64,000 nt of DNA from Chersky-840 sp050011815 (GCA_050011815.1 JBEKIJ010000011.1:124001-188000); one strand, 5' to 3'. Positions 31,470-40,502 are shown, counted from the first letter of the stretch. The notes: generated by a model from the letters alone, not told the origin. Made by a program: numbers and translations.

Positions 31470-32292
31470 CCGGGGCCGGGGCCACCCGGTCCTGTTGGTC
31501 CACGGTCAGCCCGGCCTCGGGAGCGACTGGGACCCGGTGGCACAGCGCCTGAGCGATCACCGGCTCCTCATCGTCGATCGGCCCGGGTACGGCCGCAGCG
31601 GCGACGAGACGCTCACCATCGCGCAGAACGCCGAGGTGCTCGCCAACATCGTGGTCGAGCGCGAGGCCACGCCGGTCACCGTGGTGGGCCACAGCTATGG
31701 CGGGGGAGTGGCCATCGTCCTCGCCGCGCGCCGTCCCGAGCTCGTGTCGGGAGTGGTCCTCGTCGGTTCCATCGGGCGCGCCGACAGCCTGAACGTCCTC
31801 GACCGGCTCCTGGCCGCGCCGGCGCTGGGAGAGGTCTTGAGCGCGGCGGGGTTCTTCGCCTTCGGCCAACTGTTGCCCCGCGTCCTGCACGCCGTCGGGT
31901 CCCGACGCCACGGCGCCCTCGACTGGCTGCGCGCCAGCCTGCCCGCCGATCGCTACGAGCAGATGTCGGGGAAGCGGGGTCATCAGGTGTGGCGGAGCTT
32001 CGTGACCGAACAACGGACCCTGGTGCGCGAGATCGGTGTGGTGGAGGCCGCGCTGGGCTCGGTGCGGGCACCCACCGTGGTCGTCTCCGGGACGTGGGAC
32101 CTGGTGGTGCCTCCCTCGGTCTCGGCCCGCATCGCGGCGTCGATCCCCGGGAGCGAGCTCGTGAGCGTGGCCCGCAACGGGCACTTCGTCCCCCGCGACG
32201 CGCCCGACGTGGTGGCCTCGGCGGTGCGTCGCGTCGAGGCCCGGGCGCGGGACCAGCGGGCTCACGAGGCGGAGTACGACACGCCGACCTGA
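31447..32292 (+). CDS. Alpha/beta hydrolase
   Basis: 281-residue alpha/beta-hydrolase fold enzyme. VLLVHGQPGLGSDWDPVAQRL forms the oxyanion loop, GHSYGG carries the nucleophilic Ser, an Asp in SGTWDLVVPP and the His in ARNGHFVPRDAP complete the triad. TTG at 31447 lies 23 bases inside the kinase gene and matches the expected N-terminus (LRRPFVVDRGRGHP). The substrate is unknown; the hydrophobic cap (VLDRLLAAPALGEVLSAAGFFAF) suggests a lipophilic ligand. It is probably cotranscribed with the two-component pair. Confidence 0.87.
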   Translation: MRRPFVVDRGRGHPVLLVHGQPGLGSDWDPVAQRLSDHRLLIVDRPGYGRSGDETLTIAQNAEVLANIVVEREATPVTVVGHSYGGGVAIVLAARRPELVSGVVLVGSIGRADSLNVLDRLLAAPALGEVLSAAGFFAFGQLLPRVLHAVGSRRHGALDWLRASLPADRYEQMSGKRGHQVWRSFVTEQRTLVREIGVVEAALGSVRAPTVVVSGTWDLVVPPSVSARIAASIPGSELVSVARNGHFVPRDAPDVVASAVRRVEARARDQRAHEAEYDTPT

Positions 32293-32321
32293 GGTTCTGA
32301 GGGCGACGGAGCCCGAGATGG

Positions 32322-32327
32322 AAGACT
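32322..32327 (+). promoter_or_regulatory. Possible -10 element AAGACT before the acyl-CoA dehydrogenase
   Basis: AAGACT, one mismatch to TANNNT, ends seven bases before the ATG at 32335. Confidence 0.35.
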
Positions 32328-32334
32328 GCGGCCC

Positions 32335-33561
32335 ATGGCCATCGACTTCAGCTTCGACCCCGACGTCGAAGAGGCCCGACAACGCATGCGGGCCTTCGTC
32401 GACGAGGAGGTGCGCCCCACCGAACAGCGGCTGGCCGCCGAGGGCTCGGGCCGCGCCGACTGGCGGGGCGAGCTCGATCGGCTGCGGGCCCGGTCCCGTG
32501 AGGTTCACCTGTGGATGCCCCACATGCCCGAGGCATGGGGCGGGATGGGCCTGGGGCCGACGGCCCTGGCGGCGGTGTCGGCCGAGTCCGCCAAGACGCG
32601 CTGGGCGTCGTACATCGTCAACTGCTACGCCCCCGACGAGGGGAACATGCACACGCTGCTGCACTGGGGGACCGACGACCAGAAGCAGCGGTACCTGGCG
32701 CCCATGTGTGAGGGCACGGTCCGGTCGTGCTTCGCCATGACCGAGCCCGAGGTGGCGGGCTCCGACCCCACCCTCATGCGGACCCGGGCCGTGCCCGACG
32801 GCGACGAGTGGGTCGTCAACGGGCACAAGTGGTTCATCAGCGGGGCCCGGGGGGCCCGCTTCGCCATCCTGCTCGCCCGCACCGAGGACGACCCCGAGGT
32901 GCCCCAGGCCGCCACCACCGCCTTCATCGTGGACGTGCCCTCCCCGGGATGGGAGATCGTGCGGGACGTCGAGACCATGGCCGGGAGCCACAACCACTGC
33001 GAGATCCGCATCACCGATCTCCGGGTGTCCGATGCCAACCGGCTGGGTGAGCGGGGCCAGGGCCATCGTCTCGGGCAGTACCGGCTGGGGCCCGCCCGCC
33101 TGGCCCACTGCATGCGCTGGCTCGGTCAGATCGAGACCGCCCTGGACCTGATGGTGGCCCGGGCCACCCAGCGCTACTCCCACGGCTCCCTGCTGTCGGA
33201 GAAGCAGGGGATCCAGTGGCTGGTGAGCGAGTCGGCCATCGAGCTGTACCAGGCCAAATTGATGGTGCTGCACGCCGCCTACCGCATCGAGCACGGGCTC
33301 CCCTTCACCACCGAGGTGTCCATGGCCAAGCACCACGTGGCGAACACGCTGTGGCGGGTCGTCGACCGGGCCGTGCAGGTCCACGGCGCGCTCGGGTACT
33401 CGAAGGACTCGCCGTTGTCGGACATGCTGCTCCAGGCCCGCTGGAGCCGTTTCGCCGATGGCGCCGACGAGATCCACAAATGGCGGGTGGCCGAAGCGGT
33501 CATCGCCGCCTACAACGAGCACGGCACGACGCGCGCCGCCACCGGTGATCTCCCCCTGTAG
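32335..33561 (+). CDS. Acyl-CoA dehydrogenase family protein (ACAD10/11-like)
   Basis: FAD-dependent alpha,beta-dehydrogenation of an acyl-CoA. The 408-residue protein has the N-terminal helical domain, the FAD/substrate loop CFAMTEPEVAGSDPTLMRT, the beta domain with NGHKWFISGA, and the C-terminal domain with VDRAVQVHGALGYSKDSPLSDML and RFADGADEIHKWRVAE. The latter matches the ACAD10/11-type subgroup, which lacks the canonical glutamate segment of short-chain enzymes. Substrate unknown. It converges with the MaoC-type dehydratase, with only two bases between their stops, suggesting a lipid-metabolism neighbourhood. Confidence 0.9.
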   Translation: MAIDFSFDPDVEEARQRMRAFVDEEVRPTEQRLAAEGSGRADWRGELDRLRARSREVHLWMPHMPEAWGGMGLGPTALAAVSAESAKTRWASYIVNCYAPDEGNMHTLLHWGTDDQKQRYLAPMCEGTVRSCFAMTEPEVAGSDPTLMRTRAVPDGDEWVVNGHKWFISGARGARFAILLARTEDDPEVPQAATTAFIVDVPSPGWEIVRDVETMAGSHNHCEIRITDLRVSDANRLGERGQGHRLGQYRLGPARLAHCMRWLGQIETALDLMVARATQRYSHGSLLSEKQGIQWLVSESAIELYQAKLMVLHAAYRIEHGLPFTTEVSMAKHHVANTLWRVVDRAVQVHGALGYSKDSPLSDMLLQARWSRFADGADEIHKWRVAEAVIAAYNEHGTTRAATGDLPL

Positions 33562-33563
33562 CG

Positions 33564-34022
33564 CTACCAGTAGTAGCGGTAGACCACCTGGGCCACACAG
33601 GAGGGCTTGTCCGAACCCTCGGTCTCGACGGTGATGTCGAGGACGACCTGGGCGCTGTCCTCGCCGACGCTCTCCACCGCACCGACCGCGGCGCCGAGGC
33701 GCACCTTGGACCCCACCTTCACCGGGGACGGGAAGCGGACCTTGTTGCAGCCGTAGTTCACCCCGAACTTGAACCCCTCGACCCTGACGACCTCGGCCAG
33801 GATGCCGGGGATGATCGACAGCGTGAGATAGCCGTGGGCGATGGTGGCGCCGAAGGGCCCCGAGGCGGCGCGCTCGGGGTCGACGTGGATCCACTGGTGG
33901 TCGCCGGTGGCATCGGCGAACAGGTTCACCTGCTCCTGGTCGATCTCGTGCCACCCGGAGAACCCGAGGTGCTGGCCCGAGAGCTTGTTGAGCTCCTCGA
34001 TACTCGAAACGATGGTCGTCAT
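33564..34022 (-). CDS. MaoC-like (R)-specific enoyl-CoA hydratase/dehydratase
   Basis: 152-residue hot-dog-fold dehydratase. The hydratase-2 motif is intact: FADATGDHQWIHVDPERAA with the catalytic Asp/His, followed by GATIAHGYLTLSIIP. It likely hydrates 2-enoyl-CoA in fatty-acid or polyketide metabolism, complementing the neighbouring acyl-CoA dehydrogenase on the opposite strand. ATG at 34022 has TATTGT six bases upstream. The C-terminal end VAQVVYRYYW is typical of the family. Confidence 0.92.
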   Translation of the reverse strand: MTTIVSSIEELNKLSGQHLGFSGWHEIDQEQVNLFADATGDHQWIHVDPERAASGPFGATIAHGYLTLSIIPGILAEVVRVEGFKFGVNYGCNKVRFPSPVKVGSKVRLGAAVGAVESVGEDSAQVVLDITVETEGSDKPSCVAQVVYRYYW

Positions 34023-34028
34023 GCCCCG

Positions 34029-34034
34029 ACAATA
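34029..34034 (-). promoter_or_regulatory. -10 element TATTGT of the MaoC-like gene
   Basis: On the minus strand TATTGT ends six bases before the ATG at 34022. Predicts leaderless mRNA. Confidence 0.6.
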
Positions 34035-34073
34035 GGTCGCGCCCCGGGCTCCTCGCCCGAGGGGACCGCGCCG

Positions 34074-34424
34074 CTACTTGAACCAGATGCGCTGGTACTC
34101 GCGGCTCTGGGGATGCAAGAACAAGGCCACGAGGGCCACCATGAAGGCGAGGTTGATGGCGACCGAGTAGTTCCGCGAGTCGAGGATGAGGAGCAACAGG
34201 ACGAGGGCCGACAGGCCGGCCAGCACGACGCCGAGCCAGTAGCCCCAGCGCAGCTCGTTGGCCACGCCGTACCCGGCCACCCCGAGGCCGAGCGAGATCA
34301 CCAGCGGGTACGCCCCGAACAGGATCCACAGGAGGCTGATGGCGGCGGTGAGATAGCTGAGCATCACCGCACCCTGCAGCGTCTGGGGCTGGGAAGGGTC
34401 GAACCAGCGGCGGGGCTCGGCCAT
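34074..34424 (-). CDS. Small four-helix membrane protein of unknown function
   Basis: 116 residues. After a short polar N-terminus (MAEPRRWFDPSQPQTLQGAV) come four hydrophobic segments (about 21-40, 41-58, 61-83, 86-104) and a short basic end (REYQRIWFK). I do not recognise a named family, although small four-helix proteins of this kind are common in actinobacteria. The gene sits between the MaoC-type and metal-transporter genes. A possible -10 (AAGAAT, one mismatch) ends six bases before the ATG. Confidence 0.75.
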   Translation of the reverse strand: MAEPRRWFDPSQPQTLQGAVMLSYLTAAISLLWILFGAYPLVISLGLGVAGYGVANELRWGYWLGVVLAGLSALVLLLLILDSRNYSVAINLAFMVALVALFLHPQSREYQRIWFK

Positions 34425-34430
34425 GTGGTC

Positions 34431-34436
34431 ATTCTT
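34431..34436 (-). promoter_or_regulatory. Possible -10 element AAGAAT before the gene at 34074-34424
   Basis: AAGAAT on the minus strand, one mismatch to TANNNT, six bases before the ATG at 34424. Confidence 0.35.
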
Positions 34437-34473
34437 GCAGGTCCGAGTGGCCGACTGACCTCAGGCGGGTCGG

Positions 34474-34479
34474 TAGTCT
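34474..34479 (+). promoter_or_regulatory. -10 element TAGTCT of the VIT transporter gene
   Basis: TAGTCT ends seven bases before GTG 34487. Two further in-frame GTGs (34481, 34484) lie in between; the spacing seen elsewhere favours 34487. Confidence 0.55.
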
Positions 34480-34486
34480 CGTGGTG

Positions 34487-35287
34487 GTGAAGGCGCCCCG
34501 CGAGCTCGGTCGGGCCCGGGTGCCGCGGCTGTTCGGTCGACGGGCGTCACATGCCCATCCGAGCAGGAGCGGCGTCGGCGAGGTCCAGATGTGGGACCAC
34601 CACCACCGCAACATCCAAGGTGGCGGGGCTCGGGCCGCGGTGTTCGGGGTGGCCGACGGTCTGGTCACCAACGTGTCGTTGATCCTGGGCATCGCCGGCG
34701 CCGACGCCGGGCCGAGCGTCGTGCGCCTGGCCGGGATCGCGCTGCTCATCGCCGGTGCCTTCTCCATGGCGTCGGGCGAGTGGACGTCGATGTCGGCCCA
34801 GCGCGAGCTCCTCGAGCGCGAGTTGGCCATGGAGAAGCACGAGATCAGTCACCGGCCCGAGGGGGAGCGGCGCGAGCTCGTCGGCATCTACGAGAAGCGT
34901 GGTGTCGACCCCACCGTGGCTCGGACCCTCGCCACCGAGATGATGCGGACACCGGAGCTCGCCCTCGAGACCCATGCCCGTGAGGAGCTCGGCATCAACC
35001 CCGCCGCGCTGGGCCGGCCCCTGCAGGCGGCGGTGTCGTCCTTCGTCACCTTCGCCCTGGGGGCGCTGATCCCGCTGCTCCCGTGGTTCGTGACGCGCGG
35101 CACCACCGCGGAGGTCGCCTCGATCGTGCTCAGCGCCTTGGCAGCCCTCGGCGTCGGCGCCGCGCTGGCGGCGTTCACGCGCCGGAGCTGGTGGCGGTCC
35201 TCGGGCCGCCAGCTCCTGATGACGGCGTTACCCGCTGCGGTGACCTACGGCGTGGGCGTCGCCGTCGGCGTCTCGGGCGTGCACTGA
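34487..35287 (+). CDS. VIT1/CCC1-family iron/manganese transporter
   Basis: 266-residue membrane protein of the VIT/CCC1 family, which moves Fe(II) or Mn(II) out of the cytosol. The N-terminal pair of helices contains GGGARAAVFGVADGLVTNVSL and MASGEWTSMSAQREL, the family core; a charged cytosolic metal-binding helical region follows (LLERELAMEKHEIS... EKRGVDPTVARTLA) and three further helices close the protein. A His-rich N-terminal patch (WDHHHRN) may bind metal. It converges with the large surface-protein gene nine bases away. Confidence 0.9.
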   Translation: MKAPRELGRARVPRLFGRRASHAHPSRSGVGEVQMWDHHHRNIQGGGARAAVFGVADGLVTNVSLILGIAGADAGPSVVRLAGIALLIAGAFSMASGEWTSMSAQRELLERELAMEKHEISHRPEGERRELVGIYEKRGVDPTVARTLATEMMRTPELALETHAREELGINPAALGRPLQAAVSSFVTFALGALIPLLPWFVTRGTTAEVASIVLSALAALGVGAALAAFTRRSWWRSSGRQLLMTALPAAVTYGVGVAVGVSGVH

Positions 35288-35295
35288 GGATCGCG

Positions 35296-38200
35296 TCACC
35301 GCCGGAGCGCCGCCATCCGGGCTAGGCGGTGCCGGGCGCGGCGAGGGGCGTCCACCATGGTCAGGAGGACGAAGCCGACGAGCATGAGGGCGCCGCCGAC
35401 GACGGCCAACCACTGGGCGATGGACCCGAGCCCGGTGAAGGCCAGGGACCCCGAATCGGCCTGGACCACGGGATCGGCGCCGGCCGGGGGATCGGACGCG
35501 CCGGGATCAGATGACCCGTCGGTGGCCGCGGTGACCACGCCTGCGGCCGCGGCGGTGGACCGGGCCGGCGCTGTGGATGCCGGGGCGGTGGACGCCGGGG
35601 CCGCGGTCGGCGTGGTCGAGGCACCGGGGGCCGCGGCGGGGCTCGGGTCGGTGGTGCCGGTCGGTGCCGGTGGATCGATCGTCGTCGGTGTGGTGGAGGA
35701 CGACCCCGAGGAGCACCCCGGCGGCGAACCGGTCTTTCCCTCGGCGCTGTAGAAGAGCCCGAGGAGGTCGCACGCCGTGGTGGTGGACACGAGCCAGGCG
35801 CCGTCGACCGACACGGCATAGCCCCGGTTGTTCGAGAGGATGGGGGTCCCGTCGGGACCGAGGATGTCGAAGGTCGCGATGGCACACGGGCTCGTGAGGC
35901 CCAGTTGGCTGCACTCCGTGTCACTTTGGAAGGTGATGTCGTCCACGCTGGCACCACCTGCGTTTGAGGCCAACCCCGACGACAAGGCTTCGCTGAGCGC
36001 GGTCTCGAGCGAGGCGCCGTTCTCGAGCACCGCCACCTTCTCGGCCACCGTGGCGCTCGGGTCGAAGAGCGTCTGGAAGGCCTGGGTGATCTGTCCCGAA
36101 TCCGTGCCCGGCGCCGGAGGAATCGTCGGCGTCGTCGGTGACGTGGGGGAGGTGGTCGGTGACGTGGGCGACGTCGGCGTCGTCGGCGGCACGGAGATGC
36201 CCGTCCCCGGCACGGTGGCGATGACCGGCGAGATGGGCGAGCCGATCGGCGCCTCCGACACGATGCCGGTGGCCGCGGCGTTGTTGGAATACGGCGTGCA
36301 CGTCAAGTTCAGCGTGCTACCCGACACGTCCAGCGCCAGGGAGATGGCGGGGTCCACCGTGAGGGTGATCGCACCCCCGGTGGCGGTGAAGGGGCCCAGG
36401 GTCGCGGGGCTCGCCGGGAGGTTGAGCGTGAGGCCCGAGGACGGCACCGGGCTCGGGATGGGGGCGTTGATGGCGAGCTCGCCGCTCGAGATCGAGGCGG
36501 GCGTGGCCCCGGTGGCATCCACCTTGGTGACCGCGGTCCCGGTGATGGCGGAGTTCCCGAGCGCCGCCGCGGCGGAGACGATCGAGGTGGGGAGATCCAC
36601 CGCCGAGGTGTAGCCGGTCAGGTCGAACTGCGTCCCCGCGCTCGGCGTGGCCGGGGAGATGGTCCCCGAGGTGGTCACGTTGTTGAGGACGATGTTGCCC
36701 ACCGGGGTTCCCGGGCAGTACAGCTCGTAGGGGCCGGGCTGCGTCGGGGGGACCGTCCCGCCCGGGCCCGTGGTGGGGGTCGTGGTCACCCCGGCCGTCA
36801 CGATGACCGGCGAGATGGGCGAGGTGTCGGGCAGACCGGGATCGATGCCGCTGGGGGCGCTGTCGTCGGGATAGGCCGTGCAGCTCAGGTTGATGTTGCT
36901 GCCCGCGTCCAACAGGGTCAGGGTCGCATCGGCGTTCTGGGCGATCGTGATCGAACTGCTCGTGGCCGTGAAGGGGCCGATCGACGCCGGGGTCAGGGGC
37001 AGGGTGAGGGTCACGCCCGTGGGGGGCACGGGGTTGGGGATGGGGGTGTCGAAGGTCAGCGGACCGGTCGGGATCGAGGCCGGGGAGGCTCCTGACGCGT
37101 CGATGGTGGCCATGGCGGTCCCCGACAGCGCGGTGTTCCCCACGGCGGCCGCCGCCGACGCGATCGAGGCCGGGATGGGCACCTCGGCTTGGTAGTTGGT
37201 GACGGTGAACTGCTGACCCGGGGATGGGTCGGGCGGTGACAGCGTCGCCGTGGTGGTGACGTCGTTGAGGACGAGGTTGCCGATCGGGCTTCCGGGGCAG
37301 TACAGCTCGTAAGGGCCCTCACCTCCGGGTCCGATGGGCGGCGGCGGGGTGATGGTGGCCGTGCCGGTGGCGATCACCGGTTCGATGGGGTCCACCGAGG
37401 GCGGGTCGGTGGCGAGCCCCGTGGGCTCACTGTCGTTGGGGAAGGTGTCGCAGAACAGTCCGAAGTGGTCGCCGAACTCGTCGACGTTGAGGTTGACGTC
37501 GTTGACGTCGAAGGAGATGGGCCCTCCGGTGGCGGTGAACGGGCCCAGCTCCCCGGGCGGGACGGTGGCGGCGAACTGGACGCCGGTGGAGGGGACGGGG
37601 TTGGGAAGCACGACGCTGAAGGGCACGTCGTAGACCTGCGAGAACCCTCCCGGGTAGTAAGGGTACGGCTCGGTGGAGATGGGGCCGATACTCGGGACCG
37701 TGGTGACCACATCGGAGGTCGTCGCCGTGGTCTCACCGAGAGCCACCGATGCCCCGCCCGACGACCCGACCGCATAGACGGGTGGTCCACCGGGATTGAT
37801 GATCTCGAAGCCGGACCCGACCGCACCGGTCGAGTTGAGGAACATGGTGGCGCTCCCGCTGATTTGGGTGAGGCCGAGGTTCTCGGCCTCTTGGACCACG
37901 GACTGCGGGATGGAGAACTGGGTCTGGAGGTCGTTCAGCGTGAACTGCTGGCCCTGGGTCAACGCGGAGGGCGCGATGGTGGCCGACGTGGTGGTGTCGT
38001 TGAGCACGAGATTCCCGACGGGGCTCCCCGGGCAGTACATCTCGTAGGGCCCCGAGGGCGAGGTGGGAGGCACGGTCGTCGGGGGCGTGGTGGTGGTCGT
38101 GGGCATCGTCCCCGTGGCCGACGCGGTGGCGATCACGGGCCGGATGGGGGGCCCGGAGGGGGCGGTGCCCGTCGACCCCGACGTCGGCACGCTGTTGTTG

Positions 38201-39348
38201 GCGTAGGCCGTGCAGGACATGGTGAAGGCCTTGCTCGACAGGGCCGCCACCACCTGGGTGGACTGGTCCTGGGCCACGGTGATGGGCCCGCCCGACGCCG
38301 TGAAGGGGCCCACGGTGATGGGGGTGGTGGGGAAGGAGACGGCCAGGCCCCCGGTGGGCACCGTGGCCGGGATGGACACGTCGAAGGGCATCGACCCGGT
38401 TCCGGCCTGGTCGGTGGTGGCGCCGTAGGCGTCGACGGCACTGGCGGCCAGGCCGTTGAAGGCGGAGTTTCCGAGGCCGGCGGCCGCCGAGACGAGACCG
38501 GGGGGGAGCGGGATGTTGGTCTGATAGCCCGTCACCGAGAACTGCTGTCCGGCCGACAGGCCTGTCGCCGGAGAGATGGTGGCGGTGGTGGTGACGCCGT
38601 TGAGCACGAGGTCCCCGACCGGCGTGTGCGGGCAGTACAGCTCATAGGGGCCCGTGAGGGCTGAGGGCGCCGGCGGCGGGACGGCGTTCCCCGCGGTGGC
38701 GATGGTGGTGGCGATCGGTAGCCCCGGGGGCGTGTTGTTGGAGAAGCCCGACGGCAGTGTGTCGTTGGGGTACGAGGAACAGTTCAGGTCGATCTCGCCG
38801 ATGCCGTCGCCGTCGATGTCGGTGGTGTTCGATACCGGGTCCTCGCTCACGGTGATGTTGCTGCTCGTGGCGGTGAAGGGCCCGACCGTCGCCGGTGTCG
38901 ACGGGACGTCCAGTGCCACACCGGAGGACGGGACGGGGTTCGGGAGGGGGATGTCGAACGCCATCGATCCCGTCGAGAGCGACGACGGCGTGGCTCCGGT
39001 GGCGTCGATCGTGGTCGACAGGGTGCCGGTGAGAGAGGTGAGCCCGGTGGCCTCGGCATCCTGCACCACCGAGGCGGGCAATTGCTCTTGGACCTGAAGG
39101 CCGGTCACGTTGAACTGCTGACCGGCGCTCGGGCTGGCCGGAGAGAGCGCGCCGGTCACCACGACGTCGTTGAGGACGATGTTCCCGGCCGGGGTGCCTG
39201 CACAGAAGGTCTCGTACGGGACCGTATCGGCGTAGGCGGCGCTCGTAACTGCTTGTGCAATGACGCCCGCTACTAATGAGGATCCGACGACGAGCGCGAG
39301 CGCGCCGACGATGCTCAGTCGCTTGGCGACGTGTTGAAAGCGTCCCAC
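35296..39348 (-). CDS. Large secreted repeat protein with five two-cysteine domains, Mtb12-like module and LAFTG sorting-type C-terminus
   Basis: 1350 residues. Signal peptide 1-40 (cleavage after SAAYA). Five copies of an unrecognised domain of about 170 residues begin near 43, 233, 434, 689 and 873. Each opens PYE(L/M/T)(Y/F)C, has VLNxVxTxxxIxPA and GPFTAT, and closes near LxCTxYxN(N/D), with exactly two cysteines per copy; the third copy carries an insertion of about 50. Pro/Thr linkers separate the copies. Residues 1084-1200 resemble the mycobacterial Mtb12-type antigen domain. An Ala/Pro/Thr-rich stalk, LAFTG (1302-1306), a membrane segment and an Arg-rich tail of about 18 residues follow, as in class E sortase substrates. 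GTG has a strong GAGGGGGT site. A surface structural or adhesive role is inferred. Confidence 0.8.
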   Translation of the reverse strand: MGRFQHVAKRLSIVGALALVVGSSLVAGVIAQAVTSAAYADTVPYETFCAGTPAGNIVLNDVVVTGALSPASPSAGQQFNVTGLQVQEQLPASVVQDAEATGLTSLTGTLSTTIDATGATPSSLSTGSMAFDIPLPNPVPSSGVALDVPSTPATVGPFTATSSNITVSEDPVSNTTDIDGDGIGEIDLNCSSYPNDTLPSGFSNNTPPGLPIATTIATAGNAVPPPAPSALTGPYELYCPHTPVGDLVLNGVTTTATISPATGLSAGQQFSVTGYQTNIPLPPGLVSAAAGLGNSAFNGLAASAVDAYGATTDQAGTGSMPFDVSIPATVPTGGLAVSFPTTPITVGPFTASGGPITVAQDQSTQVVAALSSKAFTMSCTAYANNSVPTSGSTGTAPSGPPIRPVIATASATGTMPTTTTTPPTTVPPTSPSGPYEMYCPGSPVGNLVLNDTTTSATIAPSALTQGQQFTLNDLQTQFSIPQSVVQEAENLGLTQISGSATMFLNSTGAVGSGFEIINPGGPPVYAVGSSGGASVALGETTATTSDVVTTVPSIGPISTEPYPYYPGGFSQVYDVPFSVVLPNPVPSTGVQFAATVPPGELGPFTATGGPISFDVNDVNLNVDEFGDHFGLFCDTFPNDSEPTGLATDPPSVDPIEPVIATGTATITPPPPIGPGGEGPYELYCPGSPIGNLVLNDVTTTATLSPPDPSPGQQFTVTNYQAEVPIPASIASAAAAVGNTALSGTAMATIDASGASPASIPTGPLTFDTPIPNPVPPTGVTLTLPLTPASIGPFTATSSSITIAQNADATLTLLDAGSNINLSCTAYPDDSAPSGIDPGLPDTSPISPVIVTAGVTTTPTTGPGGTVPPTQPGPYELYCPGTPVGNIVLNNVTTSGTISPATPSAGTQFDLTGYTSAVDLPTSIVSAAAALGNSAITGTAVTKVDATGATPASISSGELAINAPIPSPVPSSGLTLNLPASPATLGPFTATGGAITLTVDPAISLALDVSGSTLNLTCTPYSNNAAATGIVSEAPIGSPISPVIATVPGTGISVPPTTPTSPTSPTTSPTSPTTPTIPPAPGTDSGQITQAFQTLFDPSATVAEKVAVLENGASLETALSEALSSGLASNAGGASVDDITFQSDTECSQLGLTSPCAIATFDILGPDGTPILSNNRGYAVSVDGAWLVSTTTACDLLGLFYSAEGKTGSPPGCSSGSSSTTPTTIDPPAPTGTTDPSPAAAPGASTTPTAAPASTAPASTAPARSTAAAAGVVTAATDGSSDPGASDPPAGADPVVQADSGSLAFTGLGSIAQWLAVVGGALMLVGFVLLTMVDAPRRARHRLARMAALRR
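35297..35331. terminator. Hairpin at the end of the large surface-protein gene
   Basis: CACCGCC pairs with GGCGGTG across a 21-base loop. It lies within the last codons of the minus-strand gene and just past the VIT gene stop. No U-tract. Confidence 0.35.
36211..39222 (-). repeat. Five diverged protein-domain repeats in the large surface protein
   Basis: Domain copies begin at about 39222, 38652, 38049, 37284 and 36732 (minus-strand order). They are recognisable at the protein level but diverged in DNA, so this is an old repeat rather than a recent array. The last copy is closest to the single domain encoded at 59324-60388. Confidence 0.85.
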
Positions 39349-39514
39349 TGTGACCCCCTCTGCCCGCCGGCTGGGGGATCGGGCCCCTCAGTCGGCGACG
39401 GGCGAGTGTGTGCCTGTCATGGCATCAGTTGGTAGCGGTGCGCGCATCCCCAAGATTGATGAACCTCGCAGAGTGACGGCGCGTGGCATCCGCGTCACTA
39501 TTGGTCCGATCCGA

Positions 39515-40441
39515 CTAGTGATCCGATGGCGGAGACGGGGGGACGTCGGTGACATAGGCCCGGTCGGTGTGGTCGACGTCGAACCCCAGCTTCCGGTAGA
39601 GGTGCACGGCGGGGGCGTTGTCGGCATCGACATAGAGCATCCCCACGGTGATGCCCTGCGAGGCGAGGTGGTCGAGCCCGGCCACCACGAGGCCACGGCC
39701 GAGCCCGAGTCCCTGGAAGTCGGGATCGACCGAGATCACGTAGATCTCCCCCAGGGGCGGTTCCACGTCGTGGTGCACCTTCGTCCAACACGATGCGGCC
39801 AGGCGGCCGTCGCGCTCGTGGAGGAGAAAGCCATCGGGGTCGAACCAGGCCTCGGCCTCGCGCTCGCGGATGGTGTCGAGGCTCCAGCCCCCCTGCTCGG
39901 GATGAGAGGCGAAGGCCCGATTGTTGACCTCGAGCCATGCCGACTCGTCCACGCCGGGCCGAAACGGGCGGGTGGTGACGGTGAGGTCGTCGGCGTCGAG
40001 CGGGAGGGGTCGGCGCATCTGGTAGAGGTCGCGCCCGCGGCGCAGGCCGCAGGACTGCGCCATGGCGTCGGTGTCCGGTGTGGGTTTGGGGACCCACAGG
40101 TGCACGTGGCCCCCGCCTTCGGCGGAGATCTCGCGCAAGGCCGCGCTCAGGAGGCTCACCCCCACCTCGGCCTCGGGCCCGCGGTGGTCGGGGCGGATCA
40201 CCACCTCCACACCCCAGGTGTCGTGCCCCCGGCTCAGCTGGGCATAGCCGACCAGAGGGCCGTTGGACGGCTCTCGTGCCACGAACCCGGCAAAACCCTT
40301 GCGGCCCCCGTGGACCAGGTCGAGCCATTTGTGCTCGCCGAGGGGATAGTGGCCATCGGCCACGAGGGCCTGTTGGAGCAGTTGCGACACCTCGGCGATG
40401 TCGGATTCGCCCATCCGGCGCTTGACCTCGATGGGGTGCAC
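39515..40441 (-). CDS. mshD: Mycothiol synthase (acetyl-CoA:Cys-GlcN-Ins acetyltransferase)
   Basis: Last step of mycothiol synthesis: acetylation of cysteinyl-glucosaminyl-inositol, giving the main thiol of actinobacteria. The 308-residue protein has two tandem GNAT domains. The second shows the MshD signature RPFRPGVDESAWLEVNNRAF, HPEQGGW, FDPDGFLLHERDG, the acetyl-CoA loop DPDFQGLGLGRGL and MLYVDADNAPAVHLYRKLGF. GTG at 40441 has TAACCT six bases upstream. It is divergent from nth. Its presence is a strong marker that the host is an actinobacterium. Confidence 0.94.
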   Translation of the reverse strand: MHPIEVKRRMGESDIAEVSQLLQQALVADGHYPLGEHKWLDLVHGGRKGFAGFVAREPSNGPLVGYAQLSRGHDTWGVEVVIRPDHRGPEAEVGVSLLSAALREISAEGGGHVHLWVPKPTPDTDAMAQSCGLRRGRDLYQMRRPLPLDADDLTVTTRPFRPGVDESAWLEVNNRAFASHPEQGGWSLDTIREREAEAWFDPDGFLLHERDGRLAASCWTKVHHDVEPPLGEIYVISVDPDFQGLGLGRGLVVAGLDHLASQGITVGMLYVDADNAPAVHLYRKLGFDVDHTDRAYVTDVPPSPPSDH

Positions 40442-40447
40442 GGCCGC

Positions 40448-40453
40448 AGGTTA
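40448..40453 (-). promoter_or_regulatory. -10 element TAACCT of mshD
   Basis: On the minus strand TAACCT ends six bases before the GTG at 40441. Its divergent partner, the nth -10, starts 50 bases away. Confidence 0.6.
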
Positions 40454-40502
40454 TCGGCACCACTCGAGGCGTCGGGACAGCTGGGAACGACAACCGGCTC
40501 GG

